Part shown: in pieces, positions 1 to 7,949 of the stretch
How the letters are laid out: every line of letters starts with the position of its first letter
Numbering within the stretch: the stretch's first letter is position 1
Assembly (NCBI GenBank): GCA_958449715.1
Contig: CAUDIU010000012.1
Span: 1-30,757 of the forward strand
Reading direction: 5' to 3'
From: an uncultured Clostridium sp.
GTDB taxonomy: Bacteria > Cyanobacteriota > Vampirovibrionia > Gastranaerophilales > Gastranaerophilaceae
DNA: 30,757 nt
Program-made: the position numbers and the translations under genes
The notes under the pieces: model-generated
What the model was told of the DNA's origin: nothing
Database searches by the model: none
What the model saw: the letters and a program-made list of their open reading frames with translations, nothing else

Positions 1-1534
1 CAAAATCTTTATCAGAAATTAAGCCAGCAATTGGAAGTGGTAATTTTGCAATAACTTTTCCATTATTTACAACTACTTTACCACCTTGCATTTTAACTAA
101 TTCAACTGCTGCTGTAAACATATCAAAATCATTTGTACCTACAATTATCATATTATGAGAATCATGTGCAACGGTTGATGCTATTGCTCCTGATTTTAAA
201 TTAAAACCTTTTACAAAGCCTTTTCCAATATTGCCTGTAGCTCTATGACGCTCCATTACAATAATTTTTAATGTATCTGTATCTGTGTTGCTGTATAATT
301 TTCCGTTTTCAAATTTCGCTTCACATATTGATGATTTTGTAATTAATTGTTTTGGAACAATTTCTATTGTATTTACATATTCAGATGTTCCTTTTATTTC
401 AAAATCTTTTTGTTCAATCCAGCGAACGTTAATAGAACTTCTTACTGATGGTTTTTCAAATTTTGTGAAAGCTTTTAGAAGTTTTCCGTTTTCTGCAACA
501 ATTTTTCCGTCTTTTATTACAATATCAGGTTTAAACGTTTTTAAGTCAGGTAGAATTAATAAATCAGCTTTGTATCCTGGGGCTATTGCACCTTGAGTTT
601 TTAATCCAAAGTATTCTGCGGTATTTAAACTTCCTATTTGAACAGCTTTGATGACATCGACACCTGCATCTACTGCACGTCTTACCATATCATTGATGTG
701 TACTCGTAAATCTTTTGGATGTCTGTCATCTGTTACAAACATACATTTTCTTGTATTTTTTTCTTTTAAAACTGGGATTAATGCATCTAAATCTTTTGCA
801 GCAGTTCCTTCTCTAATCATTACATACATTCCAAGACGAATTTTTTCAATAGCTTCATCAGGATTTGTACATTCATGATCTGATTTTACACCGCTTGCTA
901 CGTAGGCACATAAATCTTTGCCGCTTAAAAACGGAGCGTGTCCGTCAATTCTTTTACCTTTAGATTTTGCAAGATCGAGTTTTGCAAGTACATTTTTATC
1001 AAGATTTAGAAGTCCTGAATAATTCATCATTTCTGCAATTCCTAACACCCAAGGGCTATCGATTAAAAGAGCTAAATCATAACTGTTTAGATCAAATCCT
1101 GAGGTTTCATAAGGAGTTGCAGGGACACAAGATGGTAACATTGTATATACATTTAGCGGTAAATTTTTAACGGCTTCATGCATATAGCTTATCCCATGTA
1201 ATCCTAAGACATTAGAAATTTCGTGAGGATCGATTATAACTGTTGTAGTACCGCAGGGTACAACTGCTTTTGCAAACTCATCAGGCAGCATCATTGTACT
1301 TTCGATATGAACGTGCCCGTCAATAAATGCAGGGCATATGTAGGCTCCGTTTATGTCAATTTCTTTTTTGCCTTCATAACCTTCTCCAATACCTGCAATT
1401 ACTCCGTCAGAAATTGCAATATCACCTTTGTGAATTTCTTCTGATAGTACATTGATTATATTTGCGTTTTTTATTACTAAGTCTGCTTTTTCAAGCCCGC
1501 GAGCTATTTTAATTAATTTTTCTTGTCCTGACAT
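1..1534 (-). CDS. ade: Adenine deaminase (partial, C-terminus beyond window edge)
   Basis: Hydrolyses adenine to hypoxanthine and ammonia in purine salvage (family knowledge). The reverse strand is open from ATG 1534 to the left edge, about 511 codons, whereas the family is usually about 570-600 residues, so the C-terminal end is missing. The metal-dependent amidohydrolase signature HVHIEST is at residues 74-80, followed by HAPFLSG and VTDDRHP motifs typical of adenine deaminases; near the cut end the adenine-deaminase C-terminal domain is seen (AxTVAHDSHN, then KMQGGxVVV). The start is chosen because an AAGGAT ribosome site lies just upstream. It begins 21 bases after the stop of the TolC-like gene on the same strand, so the two may be co-transcribed. 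No internal stop or frameshift was seen. Confidence 0.93.
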   Translation of the reverse strand, partial: MSGQEKLIKIARGLEKADLVIKNANIINVLSEEIHKGDIAISDGVIAGIGEGYEGKKEIDINGAYICPAFIDGHVHIESTMMLPDEFAKAVVPCGTTTVIIDPHEISNVLGLHGISYMHEAVKNLPLNVYTMLPSCVPATPYETSGFDLNSYDLALLIDSPWVLGIAEMMNYSGLLNLDKNVLAKLDLAKSKGKRIDGHAPFLSGKDLCAYVASGVKSDHECTNPDEAIEKIRLGMYVMIREGTAAKDLDALIPVLKEKNTRKCMFVTDDRHPKDLRVHINDMVRRAVDAGVDVIKAVQIGSLNTAEYFGLKTQGAIAPGYKADLLILPDLKTFKPDIVIKDGKIVAENGKLLKAFTKFEKPSVRSSINVRWIEQKDFEIKGTSEYVNTIEIVPKQLITKSSICEAKFENGKLYSNTDTDTLKIIVMERHRATGNIGKGFVKGFNLKSGAIASTVAHDSHNMIIVGTNDFDMFTAAVELVKMQGGKVVVNNGKVIAKLPLPIAGLISDKDF

Positions 1535-1555
1535 ATTTATCCTTTTTTTATTATT

Positions 1556-2863
1556 TTATAAACTTTCTTCACTGAGGTCAAAGTTTTCAACATTAACCTC
1601 TCTTAAAAAGTCTATCCAGCATTTATAATAATCTGCAAGAGCATAAGTATACCCTGCAACTATTGATCTGTATGATTGTTCCATTACGATAAGAGTTGTT
1701 AGAGTTGATTTCCCTGTTGAGTAATTCTTTTTAGCAACCTTTATTAATTCATTTGAATTTTTTAATAAATTGTCGTTATAGTAATTTAAGTTTATTTTTG
1801 CTGTGACAAATTTTTCATAAGCACTTTGCAAATCGTTCATAGCTTTATTTTGTACAGACATATAGTGTAATTCAGCTTGATTAATTTGCATTTTTGCATT
1901 TTGAATTTCAGGTTTGTATGAATAAAATAGTGGAATATTCACAATATTAGCAGCTGCGTAAGCACCGTTTGTGAATGCACCTGAATCACTTGTAGCTTTT
2001 GTCATAAAGCCATATCCGCCTTGTAACTCCAAATCAGGAACTCTTTGACGACTTACGTATATAAGATTTTTTTTAGCAACATCAATTTCTTGTTTAGCTA
2101 TTTTTATATCATATCTGTTTTTTAAAGAATTTTGAGAAATTTCATCAAATGATGGTAATTTATCCATAGGTTTTGGACTTAAAAGAGCAATAAAGTCTTC
2201 TTTATCTGAAAAATTGTCATCTTCTGCATCATATTTTATTGATGTTTTATTGTTCACATTAATAGCTTTGTTAAAATCATACATTGCACTTTTTACATTT
2301 GCTTTTTGAGTATTTACTTGAATTACAAGTTGATTTAGTGCAATTTCTGTTTGAATTACATCAATTTCTTCAACTTCTCCTGCTGCTACACGTTTTTTTG
2401 CAATAGCAAGCAAGTCGTTTAAAAGTTTTCGTCTTTGTTCTAATACGATTAGGATTTCTTTAGCAGCTACTAAATTAACATAAGCTTCTCTTACGTCCAT
2501 TTTTAGATCAAATTCAGTGTATTCTAAGTTTTGCTTGGTAAGTTCTAAATTTGATTGAGCTAATTTTTTTCTTGCATCACGTTTTGCAATTTCTATTTTT
2601 TCTGACAATCCTGCCATTTGAGGATTACCTTTTGCGATATCTCCGATATTAAAGAATGCATTAATTTCAGGATTTTGCAATCTGTTTGATTCTTTAACCT
2701 TATTTTCTGCAATTCCTACGTTCATTTTAGAAGCCTGATAATCAATATTATTTTCTAGAGCAATATCAAGTGCTTCTTGCAAAGAGATTTTTTTCAATTC
2801 TTGCTGTGCAAAACAAGAGGGGCAAATTAATAATATTAAAATAGAAATCAAAAATTTTTTCAT
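1556..2863 (-). CDS. TolC-family outer membrane efflux protein
   Basis: 435 residues. The N-terminus is a signal peptide (KK, then a hydrophobic ILILLI stretch, cleavage probably after CFA at about residue 19). The mature part holds two alpha-helical repeats of the outer-membrane-efflux type: 'SLQEALDIALENN' at about 27-39 begins repeat 1 and 'QNSLKNRYDIKIAKQEI' at about 240-256 begins repeat 2. Such proteins form trimeric channel-tunnels for type I secretion or RND/MFP efflux. No inner-membrane or adaptor partner is adjacent, so the pump it serves is unknown. GGGAT precedes the ATG at good spacing. A cysteine near the cleavage site (CPSCFAQQ) does not fit a proper lipobox, so a lipoprotein is less likely. 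It may lead an operon with ade. Confidence 0.88.
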   Translation of the reverse strand: MKKFLISILILLICPSCFAQQELKKISLQEALDIALENNIDYQASKMNVGIAENKVKESNRLQNPEINAFFNIGDIAKGNPQMAGLSEKIEIAKRDARKKLAQSNLELTKQNLEYTEFDLKMDVREAYVNLVAAKEILIVLEQRRKLLNDLLAIAKKRVAAGEVEEIDVIQTEIALNQLVIQVNTQKANVKSAMYDFNKAINVNNKTSIKYDAEDDNFSDKEDFIALLSPKPMDKLPSFDEISQNSLKNRYDIKIAKQEIDVAKKNLIYVSRQRVPDLELQGGYGFMTKATSDSGAFTNGAYAAANIVNIPLFYSYKPEIQNAKMQINQAELHYMSVQNKAMNDLQSAYEKFVTAKINLNYYNDNLLKNSNELIKVAKKNYSTGKSTLTTLIVMEQSYRSIVAGYTYALADYYKCWIDFLREVNVENFDLSEESL

Positions 2864-2932
2864 AAAATATCCCTGTCTGTATCAAAAAGTATATCATTAA
2901 TTTTTTTCAGGGTAAAGATAATTTATTTTATG

Positions 2933-2938
2933 TATAAT
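2933..2938 (+). promoter_or_regulatory. -10 box of nitroreductase promoter
   Basis: TATAAT consensus 37 bases before the nitroreductase ATG, leaving room for a short leader with an AGGAAG ribosome site at about 2960-2965. No convincing -35 hexamer is visible, so this is a partial promoter call. Confidence 0.5.
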
Positions 2939-2974
2939 TATTAGGTATAAAAATTTTGTAGGAAGGTAATTATT

Positions 2975-3838
2975 ATGTTCGAAATTGATGAAAGCAAATG
3001 TATCCATTGTGGTCAGTGTATTAGAGATTGTTCTGTAAAGGCTTTGAAATTTAATGATAAACAAATTCCTGAGATAGATGAAAAGAAATGTTTCAAATGT
3101 CAGCACTGCTTGGCTGTATGTCCTGTTGGAGCTTTATCTGTATGTGATAAACGTCCTGAGAATTCTGATAGAATTTATTCTCAAGATCCTGAAATGATTT
3201 TGAATTTAATCAAATCTCGCAGAAGTGTAAGACATTACAAAAAAGAAAATGTTTCTCAAGAAAAATTGCAAAAATTAAAAGATATGCTTAATTATGTTCC
3301 TACCGGGGTAAATTTTCACAAACTGCATTTTGCATTCATTGATGATATTTCAGTAATGAATGAATTTAGAGATCATGTGAACGGTAAAATAAAAGAGGCT
3401 TTGACTACAAAACCTGTAAAAGTTATTGCTAAAAAATTGAGTCGTTATACAAAAGCATTTTTAGATGGCGAAGATATACTATTCAGAGGAGCACCGCATA
3501 TGGTTGTTGTATCTGCACCTTTTAATGCTCCTTGCAAAAGTGTGGATCCGTTTATTGCTTTAAGTTATTTTGAATTGTATGCTCAAAGCATGAATCTTGG
3601 AACTTGCTGGTGCGGGCTTGTTGAATTTTGTATTTTAATGATGCCTGAGTTATCTGATTATTTGAATATCCCTCAAGGTTACAAACCTTCTTATGTAATG
3701 CTTTTTGGAGAACCTGATATTAAGTTTGCAAGAACTATTCAGCCTGAACCTTTTATGATTGAATCGGTTAAGTCTAAAGAGTTTAAAAAACTTACATTTG
3801 TCGATAAAATTAAAAGTTATTTTTCAAATTTAAAGTAA
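2975..3838 (+). CDS. Ferredoxin-domain nitroreductase family protein
   Basis: 287 residues. The N-terminus carries two [4Fe-4S] binding motifs: cysteines 9/12/15/19 and 39/42/45/49, each CxxCxxCxxxC. The remainder is an FMN-binding nitroreductase domain starting with the 'SRRSVRHYKKE' segment at about residue 78. Proteins of this architecture reduce flavin-bound substrates with electrons fed through the attached ferredoxin clusters; the physiological substrate is normally unknown. AGGAAG lies about nine bases before the ATG. It is divergent from the TolC-like gene and ends before a strong bidirectional terminator, so it appears monocistronic. The cytoplasmic location is inferred from the lack of signal peptide. 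Confidence 0.9.
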   Translation: MFEIDESKCIHCGQCIRDCSVKALKFNDKQIPEIDEKKCFKCQHCLAVCPVGALSVCDKRPENSDRIYSQDPEMILNLIKSRRSVRHYKKENVSQEKLQKLKDMLNYVPTGVNFHKLHFAFIDDISVMNEFRDHVNGKIKEALTTKPVKVIAKKLSRYTKAFLDGEDILFRGAPHMVVVSAPFNAPCKSVDPFIALSYFELYAQSMNLGTCWCGLVEFCILMMPELSDYLNIPQGYKPSYVMLFGEPDIKFARTIQPEPFMIESVKSKEFKKLTFVDKIKSYFSNLK

Positions 3839-3862
3839 AATAGAAAAATAAAAAACATATAG

Positions 3863-3891
3863 AAAAGACCGAAAATATTTTTCGGTCTTTT
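3863..3891. terminator. Bidirectional intrinsic terminator
   Basis: A perfect 13-bp inverted repeat (AAAAGACCGAAAA / TTTTCGGTCTTTT) with a three-base TAT loop. A/T runs on both sides make it serve the convergent nitroreductase (+) and secreted-protein (-) genes. Confidence 0.92.
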
Positions 3892-3901
3892 GTTTGTTTC
3901 C

Positions 3902-4432
3902 TTAATTTGCGTATCTTCGTGTCATAATTATTTTACCGTTTTCATCATAAGCATATTGACCTTTCCAGTGGGCGATTAATTTACCTTTTGGGGTATAAAT
4001 AAAAGTTTCAGCTTTTGACACTCTTAATCCCATGTTAATCAATTTGCCTGACGTGTCATATTTGTATGATTTATATGGGTAATCTAATTGATTTTTTTCT
4101 TCTGCATAGATTAAATCACCGCTGTTTGTGTAATACCAGACGTGGTATTTGTCATTTTCATACATAACCGCATATGTCGAATCAGAAAAGAATGCTAAAG
4201 TTCTGTCTTTTAACTCAACATTACCGGTCAATAAATATTCCAAATTTTTATGATTGTTTTTGTCAATCATATTTTTAGAAATTAAATGCGGACTTAATTT
4301 TTTTGTCCCGTCTTGCAAAAGCTCTTGTCTTGCAGAATCGACGTTATAATCTATTCCGCCTGTCAAAATGGTTTCTGCACCTGCAGGAAGAGTTGATAAA
4401 ATACATAAGATAATAATTATTTTTTTAATCAT
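3902..4432 (-). CDS. Secreted protein of unknown function
   Basis: 176 residues, not recognised. A classic signal peptide (MIKK then a run of I/L, cleavage likely after about residue 19, AGA-E) suggests export. The C-terminal half is rich in short aromatic beta-strand repeats of the type 'Y(T)xxGxLI', 'YDxxGKLI', 'YTPKGKLI' and 'YDENGKII', reminiscent of YD/MORN-like repeats found in surface or toxin-associated proteins. No enzyme motif is visible. The ATG has no Shine-Dalgarno; instead a very good promoter places its +1 on the ATG itself (see the promoter entry), so a leaderless mRNA is likely. Confidence 0.7.
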   Translation of the reverse strand: MIKKIIIILCILSTLPAGAETILTGGIDYNVDSARQELLQDGTKKLSPHLISKNMIDKNNHKNLEYLLTGNVELKDRTLAFFSDSTYAVMYENDKYHVWYYTNSGDLIYAEEKNQLDYPYKSYKYDTSGKLINMGLRVSKAETFIYTPKGKLIAHWKGQYAYDENGKIIMTRRYAN

Positions 4433-4438
4433 ATATGA

Positions 4439-4467
4439 ATATTAATTATGCTAAGCTATTTTGTCAA
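4439..4467 (-). promoter_or_regulatory. Sigma70-type promoter giving a probable leaderless mRNA
   Basis: On the minus strand TTGACA (4467-4462), a 17-base spacer and TAATAT (4444-4439) form a near-consensus promoter. Six bases separate the -10 box from the ATG at 4432, so transcription should start at or within a base of the start codon of the secreted-protein gene. Confidence 0.75.
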
Positions 4468-4514
4468 TGTTTATACTACAATATTATTGTAAACTTATTT
4501 TGGAGAAAAAGAAA

Positions 4515-4775
4515 ATGGAAAAAGTAATTCAATACAATACGCAAGGTACTTGCTGTAAATTAATGCAAGTAAAAATAAATGAAGATGAAGTTATTACAGA
4601 TGTAAATTTTTTAGGCGGTTGCCCGGGGAATTTGCTTGGAATAAGTCAGCTTGTGAAAGGAATGAAAATTGATGATGTAATCTCAAAATTTTCCGGTATA
4701 AGATGCGGTGACAAACCAACAAGCTGTCCTGATCAACTGGCAAAATGTTTGAGTGAGTTTAAAGCTAAAGTATAA
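4515..4775 (+). CDS. TSCPD-domain protein (TIGR03905-like)
   Basis: 86 residues if started at ATG 4515, which is preceded by a TGGAG ribosome site; an in-frame ATG at 4461 is possible but lies in the promoter region and would add an unlikely 18-residue extension. The protein shows the small-family pattern: TxGTCC near the N-terminus, GGCPGNLxGISxLVxGM in the middle and GIxCGxxxTSCPDQLAK near the C-terminus. The TSCPD motif names a domain also found at the C-terminus of vitamin-B12-dependent ribonucleotide reductases, where the cysteines are thought to bind metal. The function of the free-standing form is unknown. It ends directly before a strong terminator. Confidence 0.85.
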   Translation: MEKVIQYNTQGTCCKLMQVKINEDEVITDVNFLGGCPGNLLGISQLVKGMKIDDVISKFSGIRCGDKPTSCPDQLAKCLSEFKAKV

Positions 4776-4782
4776 AAGAAGA

Positions 4783-4808
4783 AATGACGGGTGACCGTCA
4801 TTTTTTTT
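4783..4808 (+). terminator. Intrinsic terminator after the TSCPD gene
   Basis: An 8-bp stem (AATGACGG / CCGTCATT) with a GTGA loop, followed by a run of T reaching 4808, seven bases after the stop codon. Confidence 0.93.
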
Positions 4809-4865
4809 ATAAAAATTAATCAATTGGGTAATTGCCATAATCGGTAAATCCATATTAAATATAAT

Positions 4866-4979
4866 TAAATCTTTTTCATACTTCCAGCTATTCTTAATTC
4901 CAACGGAGCTTTTTCACCTCTGTGGAGATTTTCAAACCAGTTTGAAAATTTTTATCGGAGAGTTAGGCTCCTTTTTTTT
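4866..4979 (+). ncRNA. Putative structured small RNA of unknown class, ending in a terminator
   Basis: Within the gene-free stretch 4776-5128, three nested helices stack: GGAGCT 4905-4910 with GGCTCC 4966-4971, CTCTG 4918-4922 with CGGAG 4956-4960, and ATTTTCAAA 4928-4936 with TTTGAAAAT 4941-4949 closed by a CCAG loop. The outer helix is followed at once by eight T residues (4972-4979), as in an intrinsic terminator. A TATAAT box at 4860-4865 would start a transcript of roughly 105 nt at about 4872. The preceding gene already has its own terminator, so this is not simply its 3' end. It does not match 6S RNA, SRP RNA, tmRNA or a riboswitch I recognise. It could also be a regulatory leader of the 5129 gene. 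Confidence 0.5.
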
Positions 4980-5128
4980 ATGCTACGCACGTAGACATAT
5001 TAGATTTTGCATAAACTTTTTCACAAATCAGTGAATAGGCGTAATCTCTTCTATTGCCAATCAGACAATTGCATAAATTTTAAAATTTTTATATTAATAT
5101 TATAATTATAAAAAACAAAGAGGATTTT
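4980..5128. other. Gene-free A+T-rich stretch before the 5129 gene
   Basis: Nothing codes here on either strand. A short CTACG/CGTAG palindrome with a two-base centre lies at 4983-4994. A TATAAT box at 5101-5106 with an AGAGGA ribosome site before ATG 5129 makes a likely -10 and leader for the next gene; no clear -35 is visible. Confidence 0.45.
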
Positions 5129-5767
5129 ATGAAAAATTTTATAATTATTTTGAGTATCTTATTTCTTTGCTCTCCTGTATTTGCAGGGAATATGGAACCT
5201 GTATTAAATAATACCAAACTTTTTTATTCGCCAAAGAGTAATCTTTTTTCGATTGGCAAATCTAATGATGGCGATATTTCAATATCTAAAAAAACATCAA
5301 CAGGTACTGGTAATTATTCAATCTATTCTTTTTCTGACAATAACGAACCTACAATGCTTGGATCTGATTATGAATTTGTATTCAACGGACGTTTGATTAC
5401 TTGCCATAATGCTGAATTAAAGATTTATGAATTAGTTTATAACGGCAAAAATTTTGAAGAAAAACAATTAACAGATGAGCAAATTCAGGAGATTTTTCCA
5501 AATGCTGAGATAATAAAAATTTCTCAATTTAATCAAGATAAAAAACTCACTGTAAAAAAACATTTTTTGAAAAAGAAAGATTTTTTACTGCTGAATGATA
5601 CAAAAGAGTATTTTCATAAATATTCTTTCCATCCTCAAAGTGTAAAAATTTCTCCTGTAGGCGGACTTTTCAAAGCTTCGTCAATCGGGAAAATAACATT
5701 TTCACATTTTGGTCAAGACAAATATACAATTTATGTAAAAAATGATTTTAAAAAGGAGGATAAATGA
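5129..5767 (+). CDS. Exported protein of unknown function
   Basis: 212 residues, not recognised. The N-terminus is a clear signal peptide (MKNF, hydrophobic IIILSILFL, cleavage probably after FAG at about residue 20). The mature part is beta-rich and lysine-rich with no obvious domain or catalytic motif. AGAGGA precedes the ATG. Its stop codon overlaps the next start by four bases (ATGA), so it is translationally coupled to the small membrane protein gene and the two may form an envelope unit. Confidence 0.65.
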   Translation: MKNFIIILSILFLCSPVFAGNMEPVLNNTKLFYSPKSNLFSIGKSNDGDISISKKTSTGTGNYSIYSFSDNNEPTMLGSDYEFVFNGRLITCHNAELKIYELVYNGKNFEEKQLTDEQIQEIFPNAEIIKISQFNQDKKLTVKKHFLKKKDFLLLNDTKEYFHKYSFHPQSVKISPVGGLFKASSIGKITFSHFGQDKYTIYVKNDFKKEDK

Positions 5768-6018
5768 TAGAGCCGATTTCTTCGACACCTTTAGTCCAAA
5801 ATGATAATAAAAGAAAATTACATAAAAAACTTGTATCTTATACAGGTTATACTGCAATGGGGTTTGGTACTGTCTGTGGAGTTACTGGCATGAAGAGTGT
5901 AAAATTTGCAAACAAGATGACTGTGCATAAAATATCAGCATATCTTGCAGGTATTGCAACTGTAACCCACTTTGCAATTGCAAAGGGTCTTGATAAATTA
6001 TTTCAAAAAGATAAATAA
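5764..6018 (+). CDS. Small two-helix membrane protein of unknown function
   Basis: 84 residues. A polar N-terminus of about 26 residues is followed by two hydrophobic, glycine-rich helices (about 28-46 'GYTAMGFGTVCGVTG' and about 58-74 'AYLAGIATVTHFAIA'), ending in a short lysine-rich tail. A strong AAGGAGG ribosome site lies at proper spacing, inside the 3' end of the preceding gene, which it overlaps by four bases. It resembles in style, not in clear sequence, the small proteins at 7749 and 27053. It ends three bases before the stop of the convergent ABC-F gene. Confidence 0.65.
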   Translation: MIEPISSTPLVQNDNKRKLHKKLVSYTGYTAMGFGTVCGVTGMKSVKFANKMTVHKISAYLAGIATVTHFAIAKGLDKLFQKDK

Positions 6019-6021
6019 TTT

Positions 6022-7638
6022 TTATGCTCCGTAGATTTCTTGACGTTTTTTGATTACTACAGGATTTTTCAAATATTCATCATATTTGTTGCGCATATTG
6101 ATGTAACCCTTTGGAGATATTTCGATTATTCTATCTGCAACGGTCTGGATTAATTGGTAATCTTGAGATGTGAATAGGATTGTGCCAGGGAAATCAATCA
6201 TTGCGTTGTTTAATGCTGTAATAGCTTCCAAATCAAGGTGGTTTGTAGGTTCGTCAAAAATCATTACGTTTGCTTCAGCTATCATCATTTTTGCAAACAG
6301 ACATCTGACTTTTTCTCCACCTGATAAAACGTTTACTTTTTTATCGGCATCATCGCCTGAAAATAGCATTCTGCCTAAATATCCGCGTAAAAAGTTTACA
6401 TGTTGATCCGGTGAATATTGTGCTAGCCATTGCATAATTGTAAGATTGTTTTCAAAATAAAAGTTGTTATCTTTTGGGAAATATGAATGAGTTGCGGTAA
6501 CACCCCATGTAACTTCTCCGCTGTCAGGTTTTACGCGGTCTTCCAAAATGTCAAAAAGATTTGAAATTATAAAAGGATCACGTGCAATAAATGCTACTTT
6601 TTCACCTTGATTAATTTCAAAACTTAAATTCTTAATCAGCAATTCTCCATCAACTGATTTGTATAAATTTTTTACTTGAAGAACATCTTTACCTGGGATT
6701 TTGTTGTAGGTAAATCTAATTCTTGGGTATTGTCTTGATGATGGTTTAATTTCTTCTAAAGACAATTTATCAAGCATATTTTTTCTTGATGTAGCCTGTT
6801 TTGCCTTTGATGCGTTAGCACTGAAACGGGCAATAAAGGCTTTTAATTCTTCCATTTTTTCTTCGGTTTTCTTATTTTGTTCTTCTTTTTGTTTCTTAAT
6901 CAACTGGCTTGCTTGTGACCAGAATGTGTAGTTACCTGTGTAGAGCTGAATATTTTTGTAATCAATATCTGCCATATGTGTGCAGACATTATCCAAGAAT
7001 TTTCTATCGTGTGATACAACGATTACAAGGTTTTGGAAATTGATTAAAAATTCTTCAAGCCAAGAAATTGTATTCAAATCCAAGTGGTTTGTAGGTTCGT
7101 CAAGTAACAAAATATCAGGATTGCCGAATAATGCTTGAGCAAGCAATACACGAACTTTTTCACTGCCTGCAAGTTCAGACATTTGTTCATAGTGTAATTC
7201 ATCAGGAATTCCTAAATCTGATAACAATGATGCTGCCATGGCTTCTGCCTGCCAGCCGTCAAGTTCCGCGAATTGTTCTTCTAAATGTGCAACTTTAATA
7301 CCGTCTTCATCGTTAAAGTCAGGTTTTGCATATAAAGCATCACGTTCTTGCATAATGTCATACAGCTTTTTATGACCCATAATTACGGTATCAATAACTT
7401 TATAATCATCGAATGCAAAGTGGTCTTGACGAAGAACAGCTATTCTTTGTCCTTTAGTGATATGCACTTCACCTGATGTCGGTTCGATATCCCCTGCTAT
7501 AACTTTTAGTAACGTACTTTTTCCTGCACCGTTTGCACCTATTACGCCGTAGCAGTTCCCTGGGGTAAATTTTATGTTTACATTTTCAAATAATGTTTGA
7601 GATCCGAATCTTACGGTCAATTTATCTGTTGTTATCAT
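6022..7638 (-). CDS. ybiT: ABC-F ATPase, YbiT-like, with a degenerate second ATP site
   Basis: 538 residues, the usual length for the YbiT subfamily of ABC-F proteins, soluble ATPases that act on the ribosome rather than in transport. Domain 1 is intact: Walker A GANGAGKS at 34-41, a signature-like LAGSEK, Walker B ILLLDEPTNHLD and the switch histidine in VVSHDRKF. The inter-domain linker contains the family segment 'ARFSANASKAKQATSR'. Domain 2 keeps LSGGEK and IFDEPTNHLD, but the P-loop position (about 349-358, AFIARDPFII) has lost every glycine and the lysine, and the switch histidine is Gln492 (TSQDY). AGGAA precedes the ATG. The second site should therefore not bind or hydrolyse ATP normally. 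Confidence 0.9.
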   Translation of the reverse strand: MITTDKLTVRFGSQTLFENVNIKFTPGNCYGVIGANGAGKSTLLKVIAGDIEPTSGEVHITKGQRIAVLRQDHFAFDDYKVIDTVIMGHKKLYDIMQERDALYAKPDFNDEDGIKVAHLEEQFAELDGWQAEAMAASLLSDLGIPDELHYEQMSELAGSEKVRVLLAQALFGNPDILLLDEPTNHLDLNTISWLEEFLINFQNLVIVVSHDRKFLDNVCTHMADIDYKNIQLYTGNYTFWSQASQLIKKQKEEQNKKTEEKMEELKAFIARFSANASKAKQATSRKNMLDKLSLEEIKPSSRQYPRIRFTYNKIPGKDVLQVKNLYKSVDGELLIKNLSFEINQGEKVAFIARDPFIISNLFDILEDRVKPDSGEVTWGVTATHSYFPKDNNFYFENNLTIMQWLAQYSPDQHVNFLRGYLGRMLFSGDDADKKVNVLSGGEKVRCLFAKMMIAEANVMIFDEPTNHLDLEAITALNNAMIDFPGTILFTSQDYQLIQTVADRIIEISPKGYINMRNKYDEYLKNPVVIKKRQEIYGA

Positions 7639-7748
7639 ACTTGTTTCCTATTTATATAATCAGCTGAATTTCATTATAATATAAAAATAATAAAATTTCT
7701 GTCCTTGTGTCTAATGTATTTATTCATAAAAAATAAGAGAATATTTTT

Positions 7749-7949
7749 ATGAAAGTACCGACAGTAAAAATTAATAATGTTACCCCAAAAGCATCACAAA
7801 TAAAGCCTTTGAAAAAACAAACTCCGATAAAAGATGCATTAATTGTATCAGGTTACTGTTCTTTACCGATTGTTTTTTATGAGGCAGCTAGTTTGCTCGC
7901 AAAAAAATTGAATAAAGAAAATGAATCAGATTTTTTTGAATATCAATGA
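7749..7949 (+). CDS. Small single-helix protein of unknown function
   Basis: 66 residues. A polar, lysine/proline-rich N-terminus (about 28 residues) is followed by one hydrophobic segment (about 29-50, 'ALIVSGYCSLPIVFYEA') and a charged tail. Ribosome site is weak (AAGAG some distance upstream). Its 3' end overlaps the 3' end of the convergent ketosynthase gene by 24 bases. The architecture matches other small proteins in this window, which supports it as a real gene, but coding status is less certain than for its neighbours. Confidence 0.5.
   Translation: MKVPTVKINNVTPKASQIKPLKKQTPIKDALIVSGYCSLPIVFYEAASLLAKKLNKENESDFFEYQ

Noticed and set aside
285..1444. Four plus-strand open frames (285-596, 648-878, 967-1170, 1223-1444)
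   Set aside because: They lie opposite the continuous, motif-bearing adenine deaminase frame and have no ribosome sites or recognisable domains.
2897..3106. Minus-strand 69-residue frame
   Set aside because: It overlaps the N-terminal ferredoxin motifs of the nitroreductase and lacks a ribosome site.
4866..4979. Assignment of the structured element to 6S RNA, SRP RNA or a known riboswitch
   Set aside because: Too short and lacking the 6S bubble, the SRP tetraloop consensus and any riboswitch core that I recognise; left unclassified.
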